This document shows positions 20,101 to 22,888 of a DNA stretch of 22,888 nt, piece after piece. Position 1 is the first letter of the stretch, and every line of letters starts with the position of its first letter. Under the pieces are notes generated by a model that was given only the letters and a program-made list of their open reading frames with translations, made no database searches and had not been told where the DNA came from. The stretch is from a virus. Both the position numbers and the translations under genes were made by a program. Where the stretch lies: positions 1 to 22,888 of IMG/VR virus record IMGVR_UViG_3300020470_002265. One strand, 5' to 3'.

Positions 20101-22711
20101 GGAGAAAGCGGCCCCTAAACTGGCTTCTCACATTAGAGATATCAGGCACAAGCTCCTGAGGCCCATGCAGGAGAAGCTTATTGGCTCTGGCATTGGTTCT
20201 GGTCTCGCTGCACGGATCGACAAGACAGGCGGCATTTACATTACTCGTACTTACCAAGGATTTAATGATCCCACGTTCTTTGATCGTGTTCGGGAAGACC
20301 CTGAGTATGCAGATGTCAGGGAAGCAGCCATGAGTTATTTCACTAAATCCAAGTATGACCACTTGTATGACCAAGCCATAAACAAAGGCTTGTCTGATGC
20401 AGATGCTCGCAAGGAAGCAGAAGATGAAATGGCGCGGGCTGAAAGAAGGGCTGTCGCTACTGGTTGGAGCAGGTCATATGGTGAGGAACAGATGAAAATT
20501 TTCCTTTCTCGCTATGATGGCAAACCTACCAGACCAGACTCATTCAATGCTTCTGGGTTTCAGGTTATGGAGAAGAACCTGAAAAGAAGGAAAGATCTTC
20601 CGAAACCTATTCGGGATCTTCTTGGTGAGCTTGGGGTCAGAAGGGCAGGTGAACCGGGGGATGATACTGGAACAGATTTGATCTTACGCACCTTTTCCGC
20701 TGTGGCTACCTTGACAGCCCAGCAAGCATTCCTAAGCGATCTTGCCAAGGTGGGAGTAGAAACAGGGTTCCTTGTTGATGTTGAGACAATGAAGAATGAC
20801 CCCCAGTATTCAGACTGGGTGCCCCTTCGTGATGGAACTCTTTCTGAGAATGACCCTCTGAAGTATCTTTATGCCTCGCCTTCCTTGAAGGAAGCTCTCC
20901 AGCAGACGTTGCAACCATCTTTCTTTGTTCAGAATGCTACGACTTCGGAGCAATCGGTTGGGGCTTTAGCCAAGGTAGCCAGAAACCTCACTGGAAAATC
21001 TATGGCTATGAAAACCTTGGGGAGCGTAGGGTTCTTTCTACGAAACACTCTGGGCAACCTGTTGTTCTTCGGCCCAGCTCAGGGGTTTTACAGGATCGAC
21101 AAGATGCTCTCTAAGACGGTGTCTCATACTTGGTCTCGTCTTACAGACCCAGATAAGATGGATCTGTATTTAGCTGAATTGACAGGTCTGGGTATTGCCA
21201 TGAATTCTGTGAGATCAGGAATCATGCGCGAACTTCTTACTGGTCGCCTAACCCCTAAGGGAGTCTATGCTCAGGTTGAATCTTTAGTAGATGATATAGC
21301 TGTGCTGGGTCCGACAGCCAAGGGCGTTAAATTACTGGAGAAGAAGGCTATTGATTTGTCTGAAGCTCTTGATGATGCCTACAAGATTGCTTACTTCGAG
21401 AATGAACTTGGGGTTTTGAGGAAAGCTCATCAGTCGGAGCAGATGCTCCCTTCGGAGCAACGCAGCGTTATTGGCTCTATGTCTGACTACGGCCTAAAGC
21501 GAGAAGCTGCTCGTAAAGTTAAGATGACGGCACAGTCTTTGAGCGAAGCGCCTGAGGTCGTAACTAATCTTTCTCATTCTGGGTTTGGTCTTCTGTTCGC
21601 TCCGTTCCTCCGGTTCAAAACAGAAGTCCCCCGCATTGTCATCAATACCTACAAGCTTAGTTTTGACGAAATAGCCAGTGACAACGATGTTATCAGAGCG
21701 CGTGGTTTTCGTAGGTTTGCATCTATGACAGGTATGCTTGGTGTGGTATCTGCTGCTGGACCCGCTGTTTTGGCGGCAATGTCTGGTATTGGGGATGACG
21801 AAGATGAAGCCCTTCGGAAGTCGATGCCTATCTATCTACGAGGTCATTCCTTCTGGTGGGTTAGAGACAAAAAGACGAAGGAGTTACGATCAATGGATCT
21901 TACCTATATGAACCCGTTCAGCCTTTTGTCTGATCCCACTATGAGGGCGATGCACCATATGTTGAATGGTGACTTTGGAAAAGCCGCAAGCAGGTTCGCC
22001 ACTGGTCTAGTGTTTGATACTTATCTCGATGACCAGATTTTAGCTAGTTCTATTTCTGATGTTCTTAACAACAAGAACGAAACAACGGGGCGTTCAATCT
22101 GGATTCCTGAGGTAGACAACACAGGGAAGGTTCTTATCAAATCTCTAGGACATATATTAAAGGAAGCTTACGAACCTCGTACTCTTAATGACGCTATAGA
22201 TGCGGCCCAAGCTGTGGGAGGAGACTATTCTAAATGGAGTGACTCCCCCGTAGGCGAGCTTATGGATGGTGTTTGGCCCATAAAAGTCCATCAGGTTGAT
22301 TTAGAACAACAGTTTAGACGCTTCATACGCGACCACACTAAGCGTGTAAAAGAAGTTTCAGATAAGAAGTATCGGATCTTTTCAAAGAAGCCTATTGATA
22401 AAGACAACATTCGAGATCTTTACGAGGATGAAGTCGAAGGCAAACAATCTTTGAACGCTGAGTTGTTGCGAGTGTCTCGTGGTTTCGCTCGTCTTGGTTT
22501 AGACCATAAAACACAGTACCAGATGATGGTATCTCTGGGTGTAGGCAAAGAAAAAGCCCGCCTCATGTTTTTCAATGTCATGGACCGTCCCTCAATTAAC
22601 AAGAGGCTCGTTGAAGAACTCTATAAGAGAAACCTGCAACATAGGTTGGGGCCACTTATTCAACAGTATGAGACCTACCCACGGTATCTTTCTATAGAAC
22701 CTAAGGAATAG
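8147..22711 (+). CDS. Giant multidomain phage protein (4854 aa), probable ejected polyvalent protein
   Basis: A single uninterrupted frame encodes a protein of more than half a megadalton. Residues 1-480 are helical and charged. About 497-840 hold several Gly/Ala-rich hydrophobic segments that could insert in membranes. An acidic Pro-rich linker lies near 1035-1062. At 1544-1553 is NNSDFDGDQM, like the RNA polymerase beta-prime catalytic loop. Near 1881-1951 is a zincin-like region of the kind found in phage polyvalent proteins, but with EEYVH and no third ligand; near 2167-2172 is IHEELGH, a second such helix. Residues about 3310-3455 look GNAT-like (RTKGLG, R3351, and WFNMGFVPE). A Ser/Pro linker follows at about 3801-3820, then a coiled coil (about 3928-3990). 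The C-terminal module (about 4280-4854) has an FFLRNTLGN segment and hydrophobic helices. Family knowledge supports an injected virion protein; activity of any domain is unproven. Confidence 0.9.
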   Translation: MSDLKFLLGEDENEKSPVDVKPYSEWAVDNTYNDAIESKVAYTDYLRESFIDAKQYNTELESEIRNNLAFSLVEEKLADPEDTDFFASLHEGVEPSFDRKVNLIQSSIGYEDDDWKALTRYKALAKVIAEDPRGGEQETRDKLIAAKANLEPIVASRFDDVKKAMVNSGELAFATVLDEEGNKKLIAGSRASEVGLLQGLKESKDGGVTLADAYLAQQELSNVKGTEIPLYHFKRLKEAHDMIVALTKEDESFGYQVEGHANRLARREHDRNDRWQWMLNFVKGAVVEGTGQLIEAGKAIVKGENIKEYVAESGVGKAIERSDKVWGAGSADITDSIKHLAERLNTAEGVTAGEEFSLDEVRKAYAQALLTSANNRGKFEFHDDDDELGKNIRTYGFLGPTIHPNAMAKESVFNKMLDSRPDIDDETKEGLRQSRTAWLDNNFLNVSKLLLSSGKADIWQDALTEGRIARKQNHEILDDFLEDPDNFSEFAERAKGIGWSILDAFTSMVAAIPAMAGNEFAQDVLVKTTARNQLRREVAGLFGEEFGFWQDVGEAIAPLTVDLAATAALAFVTTPAAGTGGAAYLAAKQGARLTVMGFLKTLTSGALRVTAEEGATTVAKNLIAQKLIRESVAGSAEKGAMAAVRAYNSALAHKIGTSSAVFLTAANRSSAATYGSISYQLQQTTDLSDEEIHDRALGGALTAGAITGFVTSAFSFMGRGGIEDALLKGMSFKQAVSLVKSMGNVKGLGKGQVASKIADGINEQMLASLTGLKAAKYGAAKAIFRGAFNEFTEETIDEFLTGIVQDAVLNENTPFIEAVGQSLYAGGIGAVLGSGSPAIQKIGETIKTDRFLQYETAARIERDFVTGLQERLESVGLPLAGRQLSNLLRTPVREREAFVSGMIPGEETAAPDTEQAWYTNFREKYGQLTPMGREESQQARDFAEDREQMMRDLSEAKEFLTPETNSLLISEFALQQSYQEFEKAYDSLVPAPDGVITEEQKNLIDEWESNNFPLPPDREQWRAAVRAKLPTLYPVGAARAAEETPPPTPLEEEDDTDPTELIRVLDTALSTEEGQQKLQAEVSKMNLPYSTDINGQMLMEFEDIVPDSVPDADPVDAGDAMSSLSSQATREISRRLGADQMELVVTESGEHILIDPLTDRAQGVIPYAETAEPDIEAPSISDFPEFAEEVEKGDSVFSSLEQADAFFKLAAEGFPVRLSPAQTYGLPLTGSYAEKADALAKYSYSFYPVIPVSKPDGGESWKSTRKKTYFDPYSLERKTDSKMSGFVDRNGRGVFNNDPVLMAEMLAHGIPIPIPEGVENMNPAIVPSADGKWVSGVRKVSSDRQLKESAVTPLEKFGAVEPNNNTGQAWWGLPFIDTQDVTDAKPLPEGSRSLTQDGGDKVLRADDKHHATIVNDLAVFSENVSRNPSAYASYFKTYGGNQLEGNYREQAVWAAVGEFKALAHLFEFRQFLLSDGPELTATVNNRRVVNPDKVSRVNRAFKSRVTSPPAETRKRLEEFLPAHLHRGKTNRDVTIAFINEMILNNSDFDGDQMPTFLSILDRTVGRYVSQQSSSSDVAISRGILSLDEDGVLDEASMVQAEDIGSHQADIVPSVEPIGPQVFSDTTQTAIRDAVSLIDQDEELKAALVDLARQSLYENATASEVSELMSTPTRELLARLGSWMETGSHAGRSNVLEFTHNLEQQQFQSGLDLRNALVTSGFHLIEGNPADDADFVEQIRFALSTSLGETKSVQYAKNFINAIGEGMRIRRLSRSYLTKQQREAAQASNEAAVSRLGLQDGNPDTVVNALETISKTSTNRSHRLVASLLLEDPYFIRQVRFSMIYTHADFAGEYTLRNNGVHNVTINLATSNGRGLENVLLEEYVHAFLASTMAKGENQLSSRQLAARRRLENLYKAARDYYSKNYIDSNPSMRSPVFEAGLENIDEFVTSFLLSPDFQKFVKTMEPPKGQRGFFKRILDAMVSMFRKVTGKEVKVYSDALQDIVELSRTTYRGGTSHLGTFVAEAAQEAVDVERRATSDVRESRPTLEVTPTKDDKVAMVDPEWPAVLDDSVDQDQDSENRDRDLATIKREARRELADSGLSEEFSDLMDFMKGRVPFGVTLKVDFNTVAPAYTKGGVLYVNPLKIMQVVDGMDTLGQRGYVDSIIHEELGHVASWNSLSVSDINTVVMSLSESDFASIANEYYQTQRDKDDSSTRRNSSDALEAKREKVRLVEEKLRMRLQKVTRGFTTEEDIAFWKSDPSLLAILKRYISGVINRIVANRRLISASHGSIDALLVPLVHEMRAIQAGFGRTPILQNFDPDNPSASVQDYLSVANEDLFSAIADEQDKSQMVALAATAGWTAQDMFESFLIENNMQMKAGGPYYGGYTEQMLPELREQLTRAKERLEEKDLPPEVATALRDLYSKIGLGFRVEEDGSLTPSRIPNFVQTQLQDKFMAWIDGFRIPTAELAVQLRKPSRQGTLQSSAISRRAARDYRSVRQNFDTYFPADFRIGWGEDYDISELRKSVGYLATTRNPMSIDVGNTWAGAFVDSIRGDTDEKRAAILAAGGWGNLVGDGNVSTDKYHDTGISYTKVLLPEVVDWDAVAHLIPDHLLVFAAVSNLLDKAPISVPQSIKNRQSLARHLQWDNSTQTIQFERLTFPDQEPPKLIGGVYDVDDDANAELKRMLLNQIGTRARLGSNLPNISGDSAGMYLMTIGGLMQSLGLTATFEAEQEGLSFTEDPDHPTYVGLKDDYEPNEIENIALNIEAAGATTGGRVELSNISIPIWPEDSVQTDELYELDPHAASYFYTDILEGKRSLSYEMVRPDGSNVSFSQADKDNLLLRDTTVIGYSSVGVANDIIADSPSYAREDVAEKIRGRIVETSKNQLRFAKIKLLALIASGESLETEIPVTFGLPKPPRLPRNLQGWTRGERLIYDYENVRNSLLKNGSSSEVFSYGMYYPAGTPSEDYDLDGSTPSRKPLPDDLNVDLTVKNFLNSVVNSAKSMQSIDSRTLEAAWVENGIIEKDEDGNVVKVHYGDIWIPDDPLMRPRVSNLLETVTEFENGYFSPTGGGMVWGNRIEARGSGAREAGDESAHILKSRSREGEKRDWFDPSIGVPDITNTTPVHLPQEEEGTISISNDVSEFSDSLLGDASPFDSLLAAKGPVAQVSHTRARRIERSGFSLVGEMGEPILPVEVSGWGHASIMGTVDSFHEFNNAEPISLADLGSVDRNSDTGPRVQKILNELSANLSNDQRVVMAEVRGDFVTIRTYPIFDSIEEVQDAVGPYSDPTDIIVPASSYESLVDDQTKEKLKNKVVVQGQYINISMYPGYWDIDAMFPSGSFTANQEGRTKGLGGGDTTVFADRGSISGSLAMEVFFALQARKKDLGITELTTTSAGSSANMKRQHDLGRVGLPSSFKLSDGSRVRHEVLKGPTGFLSWFNMGFVPEHEGDLNKALQQRFYGETRGDGMGLAESVDVVIQTLQVSQTLKQQEDLREEIREDIKDAASRFRRTLEQNAASLPADSQFVTLSEEEWNGLLADYQSNTLDLTVRSSERMKTHVLGNFDRQLSARLDDAVEEEMEYRHTLQNIFVRPEERVDLEAALEAFKADPQSRQSGEFLRQIEQRNWDVFWGLHSHDRTPAERKAAYRFLKANMMGGKFTFDLTENSRSMQAISAKFPYARYVRNADNERIISQANKIYSPPIKKLEDAIATSLKSRRDDPLDETPHSDESAYKETTQDIARLQDMSQPEMDSFVSDKMGKFRRGEENLSDLKRELVDAAAKAANGHLHANGMAIPLFTSSSPAPSTSPASSTSPLPDELFKNFVQLLELPLYEIGGYEAPKGWINKLIKGDVGEPVKRFIKHREEFNRGAALLVKAYKTTLDKLVDDYFGGWDNTPEDMQDVIAHAQGFVDGNILSSDAIAAIDAAHEARVVAIDNDPDLSSKNKVIERKASAQQRDTEIEAAEDSAIAAIEARTKAAMKDLEKAAPKLASHIRDIRHKLLRPMQEKLIGSGIGSGLAARIDKTGGIYITRTYQGFNDPTFFDRVREDPEYADVREAAMSYFTKSKYDHLYDQAINKGLSDADARKEAEDEMARAERRAVATGWSRSYGEEQMKIFLSRYDGKPTRPDSFNASGFQVMEKNLKRRKDLPKPIRDLLGELGVRRAGEPGDDTGTDLILRTFSAVATLTAQQAFLSDLAKVGVETGFLVDVETMKNDPQYSDWVPLRDGTLSENDPLKYLYASPSLKEALQQTLQPSFFVQNATTSEQSVGALAKVARNLTGKSMAMKTLGSVGFFLRNTLGNLLFFGPAQGFYRIDKMLSKTVSHTWSRLTDPDKMDLYLAELTGLGIAMNSVRSGIMRELLTGRLTPKGVYAQVESLVDDIAVLGPTAKGVKLLEKKAIDLSEALDDAYKIAYFENELGVLRKAHQSEQMLPSEQRSVIGSMSDYGLKREAARKVKMTAQSLSEAPEVVTNLSHSGFGLLFAPFLRFKTEVPRIVINTYKLSFDEIASDNDVIRARGFRRFASMTGMLGVVSAAGPAVLAAMSGIGDDEDEALRKSMPIYLRGHSFWWVRDKKTKELRSMDLTYMNPFSLLSDPTMRAMHHMLNGDFGKAASRFATGLVFDTYLDDQILASSISDVLNNKNETTGRSIWIPEVDNTGKVLIKSLGHILKEAYEPRTLNDAIDAAQAVGGDYSKWSDSPVGELMDGVWPIKVHQVDLEQQFRRFIRDHTKRVKEVSDKKYRIFSKKPIDKDNIRDLYEDEVEGKQSLNAELLRVSRGFARLGLDHKTQYQMMVSLGVGKEKARLMFFNVMDRPSINKRLVEELYKRNLQHRLGPLIQQYETYPRYLSIEPKE
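12710..12850 (+). other. RNA polymerase beta-prime-like catalytic motif within the giant protein
   Basis: Residues 1524-1553 contain LHR (1524-1526) and then NSDFDGDQM (1545-1553). Cellular beta-prime subunits have NADFDGDQM, in which the three Asp residues hold the catalytic magnesium, preceded by a conserved LHR about 30 residues upstream; here the spacing is about 20 residues from LHR to the motif. Eight of nine residues agree. A calcium-binding repeat of the DxDGDxxPxxL kind is the main alternative. No partner double-psi barrel is obvious. Confidence 0.4.
13640..14140 (+). other. Degenerate zincin-like domain 1 within the giant protein
   Basis: Residues about 1830-2000 follow the layout of the metallopeptidase-like domain in phage polyvalent proteins: a strand with NVTINL, a helix VLLEEYVHAFLA, helices rich in Arg/Ala/Leu, and NIDEFVTSFLLSPDFQ. 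In active relatives the first helix is HExxH and the later segment has AE. Here the first His is Glu (E1881) and the later Glu is absent (T1949-S1950), so peptidase activity is unlikely in the usual form. Confidence 0.5.
14480..14860 (+). other. Zincin-like domain 2 within the giant protein
   Basis: Residues about 2112-2238 contain a strand GGVLYVNP, a helix DSIIHEELGHVASW (H2167 to H2172) and a following acidic helix. The two His residues are five apart, not four, so it is not a standard HExxH; the helix-correct reading is EELGH with Glu in the first ligand place. The overall look (strand, then helix ending GHxA) is like minimal zincins. Confidence 0.45.
18074..18511 (+). other. GNAT-like acetyltransferase region within the giant protein
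   Basis: Residues about 3310-3455 show the order expected of a GNAT fold: strands (VVVQGQYINISMYP), the acyl-CoA loop pattern R/Q-x-x-G-x-G as RTKGLG (3351-3356), a helix (SLAMEVFFALQARKKDLG), a strand ending in ITELTTTSAGSSAN, and a final GFLSWFNMGFVPE (from 3437) like the GNAT tail with GF. An insertion separates the last two parts. Substrate is unknown. Confidence 0.4.
19555..19596 (+). repeat. 18-bp tandem repeat coding a Ser/Pro linker
   Basis: The unit beginning ttctccggcc occurs at 19555, 19573 and, partly, 19591, with a period of 18 bp. It encodes SPAPST, SPASST and the start of another SP. It lies between two helical regions of the giant protein and looks like a flexible linker that can expand or shrink by slippage. 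Confidence 0.8.
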
Positions 22712-22718
22712 TTTCCCC

Positions 22719-22805
22719 ATGATTGATGACCCTGCTGTTACAGTAGTCTCGCTGTTAGTCTCTGTTGCTTTACTGGCTTTTGCCTTAAAACTTCTGGACA
22801 TCTAG
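22719..22805 (+). CDS. 28-aa single-pass membrane peptide
   Basis: A short frame from ATG 22719 to TAG 22803 encodes 28 residues: an acidic N-terminus MIDDP, one hydrophobic helix (VVSLLVSVALLAFALKL) and a short charged end LLDI. It follows the giant gene after seven bases, and an AAGGA lies about 13 bases upstream, farther than ideal. Size and layout fit a small phage membrane protein such as a pinholin-like or regulatory peptide. Because it is so short, the open frame alone is weak evidence; the membrane helix and the position before a lipoprotein-like gene are in its favour. Confidence 0.5.
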   Translation: MIDDPAVTVVSLLVSVALLAFALKLLDI

Positions 22806-22831
22806 TGGGCACTTTCTATAAAGGAACTCTT

Positions 22832-22888
22832 ATGAAATGGACCCTGTATCCAATGCTTGCAGCTTTCGCCCTGTTGGGCGTCTCCTGC
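22832..22888 (+). CDS. Start of a lipoprotein-like or secreted protein (cut off by window edge)
   Basis: Only 19 codons are visible: MKWTLYPMLAAFALLGVSC. This is a short positive N-terminus, a hydrophobic core and a Cys at position 19, as in lipoprotein signal peptides, although the lipobox LGVSC is not fully canonical (Gly at -3). An AAGGA seven bases before the ATG is the best ribosome site in the rightward block. Next to a small membrane peptide, an outer-membrane spanin lipoprotein is one option, but the rest of the gene is outside the window. Confidence 0.5.
   Translation, partial: MKWTLYPMLAAFALLGVSC

Noticed and set aside
1-22888. tRNA genes, CRISPR arrays, insertion sequences, integrase or attachment sites
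   Set aside because: No cloverleaf-like sequence, regularly spaced repeat array, transposase, recombinase or repressor was seen when reading both strands.

Overview
The window is a fragment of a tailed double-stranded DNA phage genome (Caudoviricetes). The main evidence is a clear large terminase subunit, a probable small terminase, a leftward block of phage replication and recombination genes, and a rightward block that looks like internal or ejected virion proteins. No integrase, repressor, tRNA, IS or CRISPR array is visible, so nothing points to a temperate lifestyle, though only part of the genome is seen. The host cannot be fixed. A possible lipoprotein start at the right edge would fit a Gram-negative host. 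GC content is moderate, and most genes lack a good Shine-Dalgarno sequence.

Left part (about 1-3615, minus strand): a tight eight-gene operon reads leftward from position 3615. In transcription order it holds a probable small terminase (HTH plus coiled coil), two unknown small proteins, a DUF1599/Nmad1-like MazG-type protein, an unknown 77-aa protein, a RuvC-like resolvase, an unknown protein of about 92 aa, and an SNF2/DEAD-like helicase cut off by the window edge. Neighbours overlap or sit a few bases apart, so translation is probably coupled.

Middle (3649-5635, plus strand): the large terminase (terL) diverges from the leftward operon across only 33 bp. It is followed by a 199-bp noncoding gap, the only sizeable one in the window. 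The gap holds three stems, each with one mismatch that is tolerated (U-G) only in plus-strand RNA, and then a sigma70-like promoter. There is no gene-free stretch longer than 300 bases.

Right part (5636-22888, plus strand): two charged, probably internal virion proteins come first (482 aa with an EF-hand loop, and 340 aa with coiled coils). They are followed by one uninterrupted 14,565-bp gene encoding a 4854-aa protein, about 64% of the window. This giant looks like a phage polyvalent or ejection protein. It has Gly/Ala-rich membrane-like segments, an NSDFDGDQM string nearly identical to the catalytic loop of cellular RNA polymerase beta-prime, two zincin-like helices that both read EExxH instead of HExxH, a GNAT-like acetyltransferase region, linkers, and a C-terminal module of a type common in giant phage proteins. 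A 28-aa membrane peptide and the start of a lipoprotein-like gene close the window; these may begin a lysis module.

Most interesting candidate: the giant may be a multi-enzyme protein delivered with the DNA, possibly carrying a diverged virion RNA polymerase core. That reading rests on motifs and needs profile or structure comparison.
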